Source of the DNA: Chloroflexota bacterium
GTDB taxonomy: Bacteria; Chloroflexota; Dehalococcoidia; Dehalococcoidales; RBG-16-60-22
DNA: 12,028 nt
Direction: 5' to 3'
Assembly: GCA_016190585.1 (NCBI GenBank)
Contig: JACPQH010000002.1
Span: 1-12,028 of the forward strand
The position numbers and the translations under genes were made by a program. Below are positions 5,394-12,028 of the stretch, piece by piece (the first letter of the stretch is position 1; every line of letters starts with the position of its first letter). The notes beneath the pieces are model-generated. The model searched no databases and was not told the origin of the DNA. It was given only the letters and a program-made list of their open reading frames with translations.

Positions 5394-6269
5394 CTACTCG
5401 GCCTCGCTCAGTATCTCACTGATACGGTTCATCTTGCGGTAGGCCCCGGCCAGCGCGTCCCGGTCGAACCCTTTCTGGAGCGCCGCCATGCGCCGGGCGA
5501 ACCCGGCACTATCCCCCCGCCCCACCAGCCCCGCCAATTCCCCGGCCTTTGTCAGGAAGCGCTGTTCTATCCCGGCCGCGGGCAGGGCGGTCTGCAAGGA
5601 GGCGTAAAGCTCCGGGTCTTCCGATATGACGCTCCGGGCCAGGGTCAGCAGCAGCTTGAAGGTGGTGCCGCCTAGGGCCTCGGCCTCAGCCAGCTTGCCC
5701 GAGCTCAGCAAGGTATCGGCGGTCACGACGCCGATGAAGTGGGAGAGGCCGAGCACGATGGCCATAATCTCATCGTGCGCTTCCGGTGTCATCAGCGTGA
5801 CCTTCGCGCCGCGCGCTTCCAGGTAGCCCTTGAACTCGTTCGCCCGGGCGGTCTCCGGTTCAGTTGTCGGCGTCAGGACGACGTTCTGGCCCTTCAGGCC
5901 GGCGGCGCCGGGGCCGAAAAGCGGGTGCGCACCCAGCACCAGCGCCTCTTTTATATACCGGTGCATGATGGCGACCGGCCGCGACTTGACCGACGTGATG
6001 TCAACGACCGTCTGCCCGGCGCGGGTGTGGGGGGCTATCTCCCGGATAACCTCCTCGAAGCTGTCCGGCGGCACGGAGACGACAACGATGTCGGCCTGCC
6101 GGACGGCCTCGGCGCTGGAAGCTACCTCCACAGGGAGCCGCGCCTGGACTTCGCGCAGCTTCTCCGGGCGCCGCCCGGCGATGCTGACCGGCTTGCCTTC
6201 CCCGGTGAGAAAGCCGGCGAGCCACCGGCCCATCTTCCCCGCCCCGCCGATGATGGCGATCCGCGACAT
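5394..6269 (-). CDS. tyrA: Prephenate dehydrogenase
   Basis: This enzyme oxidatively decarboxylates prephenate to 4-hydroxyphenylpyruvate with NAD(P)+, the committed step to tyrosine. The 291-residue protein has an N-terminal Rossmann fold (IAIIGGAGKMGRW, 4-16; AGRRPEK after the second strand), the VVVSVPP strand (62-68), DITSVKSRP (90-98), and the dehydrogenase signature GAHPLFGPG (113-121) with His115. LSHFIG (176-180) supplies the second conserved His177. The GGAGKMG form is typical of archaeal and Chloroflexota-type TyrA. There is no chorismate mutase or ACT domain; mutase activity comes from the neighbouring PheA, so feedback control by tyrosine through an ACT domain is not expected. The ATG shares one base with the pheA stop (TAATG), indicating coupled translation. 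It is the last gene of the operon. The stop is TAG. Confidence 0.95.
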   Translation of the reverse strand: MSRIAIIGGAGKMGRWLAGFLTGEGKPVSIAGRRPEKLREVQARLPVEVASSAEAVRQADIVVVSVPPDSFEEVIREIAPHTRAGQTVVDITSVKSRPVAIMHRYIKEALVLGAHPLFGPGAAGLKGQNVVLTPTTEPETARANEFKGYLEARGAKVTLMTPEAHDEIMAIVLGLSHFIGVVTADTLLSSGKLAEAEALGGTTFKLLLTLARSVISEDPELYASLQTALPAAGIEQRFLTKAGELAGLVGRGDSAGFARRMAALQKGFDRDALAGAYRKMNRISEILSEAE

Positions 6270-7336
6270 TACCTTGCCTTGGGATAGGAGCCCAGGATTT
6301 TGACGAAGATGCAGGTCTTCTCCAGGCTCGCCAGCGCCTCGGCGGCGGGCTGGTCCTGGCGGTGCCCGGCGAAGTCCAGGTAAAAGTTATACTCCCAGGG
6401 CTTGTGGCGGGTGGGCCGCGACTCCAGCTTGGTGAGGTTGACGTCGCGGGAAGCGAACTCGCCGAGCGAGTGGTACAGCGCCCCGGGCCGGTCCTTCGTC
6501 GAGAAGACGATGGAGGTCTTGTCGCTGCCCGAGGGCGGCGAGTCCTCGCCGGAGAGGATGAAGAAGCGGGTGAAGTTGTTGGGGTTGTCCTCGATCTCCC
6601 GGGCGATGATCTTCATGTCATAGATCGCGGCGGCGCGGGCGCTGGCGATGGCGGCGCTCCCCGGTTCGCCGGACTCCTTGACCATCTTGACGCTGGCCGC
6701 GGTGTTGTAGGTGGGGATAAGCTCGGCTTTGAGGTGCTTCAGGAAGTTGCGGGACTGGGCCAGGGCCTGAGGGTGGGAGTAGACCTTGCTTATCGTGTCC
6801 AGCCCGGCGTCGTCCGCGCCGATGAGGCAGTGGGAGACGCGCAGCTCCAGCTCGCCGCAAACCATGAGCGTCGAATCGAGCAGCAGGTCGTAGACGCGGC
6901 TGATGCTGCCCTCCAGCGAGTTCTCGATAGGCACGACGCCGAACTGCACCGCCGCCTCTTCCACCGCCCGGAAAACGTCCTCCAGCCTCTCCTTGGGCCG
7001 CAGCTCCATCGTGCCCCCGAAAAAGGCCAAGGCTGCCTCCTCGGCGTAAGAGCCGGCCTCGCCCTGGTAGCTGACCTCGGCCCCCTGGAGCCGCCGGCAG
7101 GCGCCGATTATCTCGGTATAGATGTTCTCGATGTCGGCGGGCTTGATATCGAAATCACGCGCGGCTTTCTTCACGTTGCCCAGTACCTGGGACTCGCGTC
7201 CCTTGTCCTCGATGAGCCGTCGCCGCTCCTTCTTGTCCCGCCCGATATCCCGGGCGATCCGGCACCTCTCCCCGATAAGCCCGACAATCTTGAGGTCGAG
7301 CTCGTCGATCCTTTTCCTCAGGTCATCCACGCTCAT
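6269..7336 (-). CDS. pheA: Bifunctional chorismate mutase / prephenate dehydratase (P-protein)
   Basis: This 355-residue fusion converts chorismate to prephenate and then to phenylpyruvate. Residues 1-85 are an AroQ-type helical mutase: the Arg in LRKRID, the Arg of ERCR, Lys in GRDK, the Asp and Glu of EDKGRE, and Gln84 match the E. coli active-site set. Residues 86-262 are the dehydratase, opening with SYQGEAGSYAEEAA and containing VPIENSLEGSI (135-145) and the catalytic NNFTRFF (253-259, Thr256). Residues 272-350 are an ACT domain with RPGALYHSL and ESRP (305-308), the usual phenylalanine-binding motifs, so feedback inhibition by Phe is likely. An earlier in-frame ATG at 7381 would add 15 residues without homology; ATG 7336 matches the family start, overlaps the aroC stop by 4 bases (ATGA) and follows a gggggt ribosome site. 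The stop is TAA. Confidence 0.96.
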   Translation of the reverse strand: MSVDDLRKRIDELDLKIVGLIGERCRIARDIGRDKKERRRLIEDKGRESQVLGNVKKAARDFDIKPADIENIYTEIIGACRRLQGAEVSYQGEAGSYAEEAALAFFGGTMELRPKERLEDVFRAVEEAAVQFGVVPIENSLEGSISRVYDLLLDSTLMVCGELELRVSHCLIGADDAGLDTISKVYSHPQALAQSRNFLKHLKAELIPTYNTAASVKMVKESGEPGSAAIASARAAAIYDMKIIAREIEDNPNNFTRFFILSGEDSPPSGSDKTSIVFSTKDRPGALYHSLGEFASRDVNLTKLESRPTRHKPWEYNFYLDFAGHRQDQPAAEALASLEKTCIFVKILGSYPKAR

Positions 7337-8421
7337 TTCAATACCCCCGGAATGAGTCTCGCTCTCATCATGAAATCGCACAGCGTCGCCGCGGTCATCG
7401 CCTCGACCACGGGGACAGCCCTGGGAACGATGCAGCTATCATGACGGCCCCTGACCCGGGTCCCGGCCTTTTGCATGGTACGCAGGTCGACCGTATCCTG
7501 GGCGGCCGCGATGGAGGCGGTGGGCTTGACGGCCGCGCGGAAGACCAGCGGCATGCCACTGCTGATGCCCCCGAGGATGCCCCCGGCGTTATTGGTCGCT
7601 GTCAGAATTTTGCCATTCTCGATAACAAAGGGGTCGTTGTTCTCCGAGCCCTTCCTGCCGGCCGCGGCGAACCCCGCCCCGAACTCGACCCCCTTGACGG
7701 CCGGGATGGCCAGCATGGCCTTGGCCAGCGTGCCGTCCAGGGTATCGAACACCGGCTCGCCCAGGCCGGCGGGCACGCCCAGGGAGAGGCACTCGATGAC
7801 GCCGCCGATGCTGTCGCCTTCCCGGGCGACCGCCTCGATGAGCTTCATCATGCGCCCGGAGGCTTCCGGGTCGGCGCACCGGAGCGGGTCGCTCTCGATG
7901 TTCTTTTTGATGTCGTTCACGGGCACCTGCCGGGCCTGGACCGTCCCGATCTGCACGGTGTGCGCCAGCACCTCGATGCCGGAAAGGCCCAGGAGCTTGC
8001 GCGCCGCCGCCCCCGCCATGACCAGCCCGGCGGTTATCCTCCCCGAGAAACGCCCGCCGCCCCGGTAGTCGTTAAAACCGCCGTACTTGACATAAGCTGT
8101 ATAATCGGCGTGGCCGGGGCGGGGCAGGGACCGCATAGCCTCGTAGGCCGACGAATCCATGTCTTTGTTCCAGGCCAGCATGGCGAGCGGCGCGCCCGTG
8201 GTGAAGCCGTTGAACACGCCGGATAAAATCTCAACTTTGTCCTCTTCCGCCCGCTTCGTGGTGCCGGTGATGCCCGGCCGGCGGCGGTCAACGTCTTTCT
8301 GGACGTCGGCCTCGGTGAGGGGCAGGCCCGCCGGGCAGCCGTCAACGACCACGCCCACGCAGCGGCCGTGGCTCTCGCCGAAGCTGGTAACCCGGAAGAT
8401 TGTGCCGAAGCTATTGCCCAT
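7333..8421 (-). CDS. aroC: Chorismate synthase
   Basis: This enzyme eliminates phosphate from EPSP to give chorismate, using reduced FMN. The 362-residue protein starts MGNSFGTIFRVTSFGESHG, with catalytic His18. The second catalytic His104 is in RPGHADY, and the FMN/substrate loop GGGRFSGRITAG spans 121-132. The C-terminal block has GRHDSCIVPRAVPVVEAM. Its length is normal for the family. An upstream ATG at 8502 would add 27 unrelated residues (a shadow of the aroA end), so ATG 8421 is chosen; it overlaps the end of aroA by 11 bases. No flavin-reductase domain is fused, so a separate source of reduced FMN is needed. The stop TGA overlaps the pheA start as ATGA. Confidence 0.97.
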   Translation of the reverse strand: MGNSFGTIFRVTSFGESHGRCVGVVVDGCPAGLPLTEADVQKDVDRRRPGITGTTKRAEEDKVEILSGVFNGFTTGAPLAMLAWNKDMDSSAYEAMRSLPRPGHADYTAYVKYGGFNDYRGGGRFSGRITAGLVMAGAAARKLLGLSGIEVLAHTVQIGTVQARQVPVNDIKKNIESDPLRCADPEASGRMMKLIEAVAREGDSIGGVIECLSLGVPAGLGEPVFDTLDGTLAKAMLAIPAVKGVEFGAGFAAAGRKGSENNDPFVIENGKILTATNNAGGILGGISSGMPLVFRAAVKPTASIAAAQDTVDLRTMQKAGTRVRGRHDSCIVPRAVPVVEAMTAATLCDFMMRARLIPGVLK

Positions 8422-9670
8422 CCAGGGTAAGCTGCCCTCCGATTTTTTCCAGTATACCCCAGAACTCGGGAAAAGTCTTGGCGACGCACTCGGCCTGCTC
8501 AATAGTCGTGTCTCCGGCGGCGGTGCCCAGCACGCTGAAAGCCATGGCGATGCGGTGGTCGCCGCGAGGGTCGATAACCGCGCCGTGAGGCGCGCCGCCC
8601 GTTATTTCGAATGAGTCTTCATTTTCTTTAGTTTCGATGCCCATGCGGGCCAGCGCGTCTCGCACCGCCGCAACCCGGTCCGATTCCTTGAGGCGGGCGG
8701 CGGCGATGCCGGTGAGGACCGTCGTGCCTTCCGCCGCGGCCGCCAGCACCGCTGCCGTCGGCAGCAGGTCGATGCAGTCGGCAAGGTCGGCCTTTATCGC
8801 TCTGAGCTTCGCCCGGCGCACCGTGACCGTACCCGGGCCGGCCGTCACCGGCGCGCCCAACTCCCTGAGAAGACCAAGCAGGCATTTGTCGCCCTGAAGG
8901 CTGTCCGGGTCCAGGTTTTTCACCGTGACCTGGCCGCACAGGGCGCCCAGGGCGAGGAAATAGGAGGCGGAAGACCAGTCGCCCTCCACCTCGTAGCGGG
9001 CGGGCCGGTAAGCCTGGGGGGCGATGATGAACCGTCCCGGCCCGGCCGCCGCCCTGACGCCGAAGCTCTCCTGGCAGGCGAGCGTCATGCGCACGTAGGG
9101 CTCCGATTTCAGGGCGGTGGTGAGCTTTATGGACAGCCCTTCCCGGCACAGCGGGGCGACGAGCAGGAGCGCCGAGACGAACTGGGAGCTGATATTCCCC
9201 GACAGCGCGACCGTGCCGCCCTTAAGGGGGCCGCCCTCGACGGTCACCGGCGGGAAGCCGTCCCGGCTGGCGCACTGCACGCCTAGCTGCCCTAGCGCCT
9301 GTAAGAGCGGCTGAACGGGTCGGCGGGACAGGGACGCGCCGGCGGTCAGCCGGCACCTTCCCGGTATCAGGGCGGAGACGGCCGTCATAAAGCGCAGCGT
9401 CGCCGCTGAGTCGCGGCAAAAAAGGTCGCCGGCGGGCTCGCGCAGGTTCCCACCGCTGACGAGCCAGGAGTCGCTCTCCCTGGTAATACCAACCCCCACC
9501 CGGCCCAGGACGTCGATGGCGGCTTCGGTGTCATCGGCATAAAGCGGGCTCATTATCTCGCTATGGCCGCCGGCCAGCGCCGCGCACATCAGGGCGCGGA
9601 TAGTGTAGCTCTTGGAGGGCGGCGCGGCGACCGCGCCGTTGATGCCGCTCTTAGAAATCGAAGCTATCAT
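8411..9670 (-). CDS. aroA: 3-phosphoshikimate 1-carboxyvinyltransferase (EPSP synthase)
   Basis: This enzyme transfers the enolpyruvyl group of PEP to shikimate-3-phosphate. The 419-residue two-domain protein shows PPSKSYTIRALM (17-28, Lys20 and Arg25 contacts), ISSQFVSALLL, DLLPTAAVLAAAAEG with the catalytic Asp, LKESDR, and DHRIAMAFSVLG near the C-terminus. The PEP-site loop reads CRDSAATLRF (85-94). Aligned on the Arg, Ala89 falls at E. coli Gly96 and Ala90 at Thr97. Ala at this place is known from E. coli G96A and the insensitive CP4 enzyme to block glyphosate, so low sensitivity is inferred. An ATG at 9712 would add 14 residues overlapping aroK; ATG 9670 fits the family and overlaps aroK by 20 bases. 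Only a weak ribosome site is seen, so translation is probably coupled to aroK. The stop is TAG. Confidence 0.97.
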   Translation of the reverse strand: MIASISKSGINGAVAAPPSKSYTIRALMCAALAGGHSEIMSPLYADDTEAAIDVLGRVGVGITRESDSWLVSGGNLREPAGDLFCRDSAATLRFMTAVSALIPGRCRLTAGASLSRRPVQPLLQALGQLGVQCASRDGFPPVTVEGGPLKGGTVALSGNISSQFVSALLLVAPLCREGLSIKLTTALKSEPYVRMTLACQESFGVRAAAGPGRFIIAPQAYRPARYEVEGDWSSASYFLALGALCGQVTVKNLDPDSLQGDKCLLGLLRELGAPVTAGPGTVTVRRAKLRAIKADLADCIDLLPTAAVLAAAAEGTTVLTGIAAARLKESDRVAAVRDALARMGIETKENEDSFEITGGAPHGAVIDPRGDHRIAMAFSVLGTAAGDTTIEQAECVAKTFPEFWGILEKIGGQLTLDGQ

Positions 9671-10178
9671 GCTCTTTGAGCCGCCGGACGACCTCGTCAA
9701 CGACCTCGTCAACTGTCAGGCGCGTGGTGTTGACGGTAACCTCCGCGGCTTGTTCATAATAGGGCCGCCGCTGCTTCAGCATCCCGGTTATCCTTGAAAG
9801 CCTGTCGGCGGCATCCAGCAGCGGCCGGTTATGGTCGCCCGCCGTGCGTTCCAGGATGGCCGCCGGGGAGGCGGTGAGGCAGACGATGACGCACTCCTGG
9901 CTTAACCTGTCGATATTTATCCGGTTCAGGACGATGCCGCCGCCGCAGGCGATGACCGCGCGCTTCCGCCCGGCGGCCTCCTTGACGGCGGCTATTTCGA
10001 GCTCGCGGAAGGCGGTCTCGCCGGCGTCCCGGAAGATGTCCGGTATCCTCTTGCCGGCGCGAAGCTCTATCAGGGCGTCGAGCTCCACGAACTCCCGGCC
10101 GAGCCTGGCCGCCAGCACCCGTCCCGCCGCCGTCTTGCCCGTCCCCATGAAGCCGATAAGGGCGACACTGCTCTTCAT
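9651..10178 (-). CDS. aroK: Shikimate kinase
   Basis: This enzyme phosphorylates shikimate at the 3-hydroxyl with ATP. The 175-residue protein starts MKSSVALIGFMGTGKT, with Walker A at 9-16. The shikimate-site motif reads VELDALIE (31-38): Asp34 is kept but the first Asp of the usual DxD is Glu32, a conservative change at a Mg-associated position. GKRIPDIFRDAGETAFRELE follows, then ACGGGIVL (the GGG motif), and the lid region with DHNRPLLD. ATG 10178 is chosen over 10241 because the extra 21 residues lack homology and the ATG overlaps the aroE stop by 4 bases (ATGA). The stop is TAA, lying inside aroA. Confidence 0.95.
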   Translation of the reverse strand: MKSSVALIGFMGTGKTAAGRVLAARLGREFVELDALIELRAGKRIPDIFRDAGETAFRELEIAAVKEAAGRKRAVIACGGGIVLNRINIDRLSQECVIVCLTASPAAILERTAGDHNRPLLDAADRLSRITGMLKQRRPYYEQAAEVTVNTTRLTVDEVVDEVVRRLKEHDSFDF

Positions 10179-11023
10179 AGCCCCAGGAACCGCACCGCCG
10201 CCTGCTTCATCAGCTCGACGGGCGCCGGCCGGCCCGTCCACTTCTCTAAGGCGAGGGCGCCCTGCCAGACCAGCATGTCGATGCCGCTGATGGTGACAGC
10301 GCCGGCAGCGTCCGCCTCCTTAAGCAGGCGGGTCTGGAGGGGATTGTAGACGGCGTCATAAACCACCAGGCCTTTCCTTAATAACCGTGCCGGCGCCGGC
10401 GTGCCGGCGATGTCCGGAGTCATGCCCAGGCTGGTGGCGTTAACCAGGATATCCGCCCGCCCCAGCGCCGCCGCCAGGTTGGCCTCGTTGAGCTCCAACG
10501 TATGGATGTCGCTCCGTATCGCAACGGCCAGCTCCCGGGCGCGCTCCCGGCCGCGGTTGAGGATGGTGAGCCTCGCCCCGCGCTCCGCCAGGCTGAAGGC
10601 GATGGCCCGCGCCGCCCCGCCCGCCCCGATAATGACGACGTCTTTCCCTTCCGGCGCGACGCCGCGTTCGAGCAGGGGGCGAAGGAAGCCGGGGGCGTCG
10701 GTGTTATAGCCTTTCAGCCGGCCGCCGCAGTTGACGATGGTGTTGACGGCGCCGATCTTCGCGGCCAGGGGGTCAAGCTCGTCGAGCAGGGGCAAGACCG
10801 CCACCTTGTGCGGTATGGTCACGTTGACCCCGGCGATATTCAGGTCGCGCAGGCCGCAGACGGCCCCCGGCAGCGCCTCCCGGCCCACCCGGAAGGGGAC
10901 GTAGGCCGCATCGATGCCCAGGTGCCCGAGGGCGGCGTTGTGCATTACCGGCGACACGCTGTGCTCGACGGGGTCGCCGATGATGCCATACACCCGGCTC
11001 CTGCCGTTGATAGGGCTAGTCAT
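10175..11023 (-). CDS. aroE: Shikimate dehydrogenase (NADP+)
   Basis: This enzyme reduces 3-dehydroshikimate to shikimate. The 282-residue protein has substrate residues in GDPVEHSVSPVMHN (16-29), the catalytic Lys73 in NVTIPHK, GAVNT (91-95), and the catalytic-partner Asp109 in GYNTDAPG. The nucleotide fold starts with GAGGAARA (133-140), and NRGRER (156-161) after the second strand points to NADP(H). A C-terminal helical block (GIDMLVWQGALALEKWTG) closes the substrate site. It belongs to the AroE type and not the YdiB or SDH-L types, judging from context and motifs. The start overlaps the aroD end by 8 bases, and the stop TGA overlaps the aroK ATG. Confidence 0.97.
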   Translation of the reverse strand: MTSPINGRSRVYGIIGDPVEHSVSPVMHNAALGHLGIDAAYVPFRVGREALPGAVCGLRDLNIAGVNVTIPHKVAVLPLLDELDPLAAKIGAVNTIVNCGGRLKGYNTDAPGFLRPLLERGVAPEGKDVVIIGAGGAARAIAFSLAERGARLTILNRGRERARELAVAIRSDIHTLELNEANLAAALGRADILVNATSLGMTPDIAGTPAPARLLRKGLVVYDAVYNPLQTRLLKEADAAGAVTISGIDMLVWQGALALEKWTGRPAPVELMKQAAVRFLGL

Positions 11024-11672
11024 GACCCAGCAACACGTAAAGCCTTCGCAGTTCGGCCGCGGTGACCTGACCGGGGGCGGACTCGGATCCCCGGCCGGTG
11101 GCGGCGTAGGTGAAATAGCCGCCGGCGAGGGGGCAGAGTATCCGGCTGGTCATGCCCAGCGGCCCCATGGCGAAGGCGACGATCCTGGCTTTGGGGAAGC
11201 TCGTTATCAGGGACACCGCGGTCAGGTTGTCCTGGACGTCGCGGGCGGTGGTGACCACCTTGCAGATACCGGCCCCGGCGTCAAGCTGGCGGCCCACGAT
11301 GCCCCGCAGGTCTTCCAGGGGCGGCGTTCCCGAGAGGTCGTGATAGGACAGCAACAGCGTGGCTTTTTTAAAGGGCTTGCAGGCTTCTTTCAGGTCGGGG
11401 GTGCTCAGCTCCAGGTCGATGATTTTCGCGCCCAGCTTGAGCGCGTCGGCCAGCTCATCGAGACGCTTGGCTTCGCTCCCCGCCCAACGGCCGCCTTCCC
11501 GCGGCAGCCGGTTGCAGGCGATCCACGGCTTGCGCAGCGTTGCGGCGATATCCCGCCAGCCCTCACCGATGAGGTCGATGCGCACCTCGAACAGGTCGAC
11601 CAGGCTTTCGATTTCCTGGAGGGCCTGCGGCTGGCGGCCGGTGATGACGGCGCATACCCTGGGCTTTGTCAT
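11016..11672 (-). CDS. aroD: Type I 3-dehydroquinate dehydratase
   Basis: This enzyme dehydrates 3-dehydroquinate through a Schiff base. The 218-residue TIM barrel has VEVRIDLI-type residues Glu29 and Arg31 (FEVRIDL), the general-base His111 in SYHDL, the Schiff-base Lys138 in ICKVVTTA, MGPLGMTSRI with Arg177, and SAPGQVTAAEL with Gln202. The presence of His and Lys identifies type I, in contrast to the unrelated AroQ type II enzyme used by many bacteria. The protein is slightly shorter than the E. coli enzyme but complete. The ATG overlaps the aroB stop by 4 bases (ATGA), and the gene overlaps aroE by 8 bases. The stop is TAG. Confidence 0.96.
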   Translation of the reverse strand: MTKPRVCAVITGRQPQALQEIESLVDLFEVRIDLIGEGWRDIAATLRKPWIACNRLPREGGRWAGSEAKRLDELADALKLGAKIIDLELSTPDLKEACKPFKKATLLLSYHDLSGTPPLEDLRGIVGRQLDAGAGICKVVTTARDVQDNLTAVSLITSFPKARIVAFAMGPLGMTSRILCPLAGGYFTYAATGRGSESAPGQVTAAELRRLYVLLGHD

Positions 11673-12028
11673 CCGGAAACGACCTGCTGGACCAGGTCCG
11701 GGCTCACCCCTTCCAGGACAAAGGCTTTGCCGATCGATTCCAGGAGGACAAAGCGTATTTTTTGCGTCTGTATCTTCTTGTCGTGCCTCAGCGCCCGGGC
11801 GACCGCGTCCACGTCGAGCCGGGGAAGCCCGGTGGGCAGGCCGACCCTGGCGATGAGGTCCCTGAGACGCGACACCTCCGCATCGCTGAGGAACTCCATC
11901 TGGTTGGAGATGCCGGCGGCGAAAACCATGCCGATGGCGACCGCCTGGCCGTGCTTTACCTGGTAGCCGGAAGCTGTCTCGATGGCGTGCCCCAGGGTGT
12001 GGCCGTAGTTGAGGATGTGCCTCTGACC
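11669..12028 (-). CDS. aroB: 3-dehydroquinate synthase, C-terminal part (5' end outside window)
   Basis: This enzyme converts DAHP to 3-dehydroquinate using NAD+ and a metal ion. The frame is open to the window edge; 119 C-terminal residues are present. The metal-binding helix reads ILNYGHTLGHAIE (residues 5-17 of the visible part), with the second ligand region HGQAVAIGM; most homologues have HGE here, so the Glu-to-Gln change is mildly unusual. The C-terminus has RHDKKIQTQKIRFVLLESIG, matching the conserved D-K-K...IRFVLL block. The ATG at 11929 is internal (the Met of AIGMVF), not a start. It is the first visible gene of the operon; its promoter, and any DAHP synthase gene, are outside the window. 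The stop TGA overlaps the aroD start. Confidence 0.95.
   Translation of the reverse strand, partial: GQRHILNYGHTLGHAIETASGYQVKHGQAVAIGMVFAAGISNQMEFLSDAEVSRLRDLIARVGLPTGLPRLDVDAVARALRHDKKIQTQKIRFVLLESIGKAFVLEGVSPDLVQQVVSG

Noticed and set aside
6362..7444. Rightward open frame of 360 codons across pheA and the end of aroC
   Set aside because: It is antisense to two well-identified genes, and its composition is typical of a GC-rich shadow.
8422..8502. Upstream ATG 8502 as the start of aroC
   Set aside because: The extra 27 residues are an out-of-frame shadow of aroA; the family N-terminus is MGNSFGTIFRVTSFGESHG.
10179..10241. Upstream ATG 10241 as the start of aroK
   Set aside because: The extra residues lie inside aroE and lack homology; ATG 10178 forms an ATGA overlap like the neighbouring junctions.

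Overview
The window reads as chromosomal DNA of a GC-rich free-living bacterium. Gene order and protein character, namely a shikimate operon aroB-aroD-aroE-aroK-aroA-aroC-pheA-tyrA next to DUF4389 and nitronate-monooxygenase-like genes, suggest Chloroflexota, probably a Dehalococcoidia-like lineage. That assignment is an inference from recalled gene order and protein flavour, not from a search.

Layout. (1) Bases 2-565 hold the 3' end of rho on the + strand. (2) Bases 566-2900 are an accessory segment. It holds a leftward reading frame encoding a phospholipase-D-like (HKD) nuclease domain and then a P-loop ATPase that looks AAA+/SF3-helicase-like. The two halves share one frame and are separated only by an in-frame TAG at 1784-1786. 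The segment has a copy of the same hairpin repeat at each end and a very structured non-coding tract upstream of the nuclease start. (3) Bases 2901-3908 hold a leftward FMN-dependent nitronate monooxygenase family gene. (4) Bases 3909-4122 are a divergent promoter region. (5) Bases 4123-5161 hold two rightward genes, a membrane protein with two DUF4389-type units and a 115-residue protein of unknown function. (6) Bases 5162-5393 are non-coding, with a third copy of the repeat. (7) Bases 5394-12028 hold a tightly packed leftward aromatic amino acid operon. It is cut at the right edge inside aroB, and every junction overlaps by 1 to 20 bases.

Function. AroB, D, E, K, A and C carry a DAHP-derived intermediate through 3-dehydroquinate, 3-dehydroshikimate, shikimate, shikimate-3-phosphate and EPSP to chorismate. 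The chorismate mutase/prephenate dehydratase fusion PheA and the separate TyrA then lead to phenylalanine and tyrosine. DAHP synthase would be expected upstream of aroB, outside the window. All eight enzymes keep their main catalytic residues. AroA has alanine where sensitive EPSP synthases have the glyphosate-contact glycine (G96 in E. coli), and AroK has Glu for the first Asp of its DxD motif.

The most interesting features are the nuclease/ATPase frame with its amber codon, and the same-orientation hairpin repeats that follow leftward genes. In two of the three cases the repeat starts at exactly the same distance from an unrelated stop codon.
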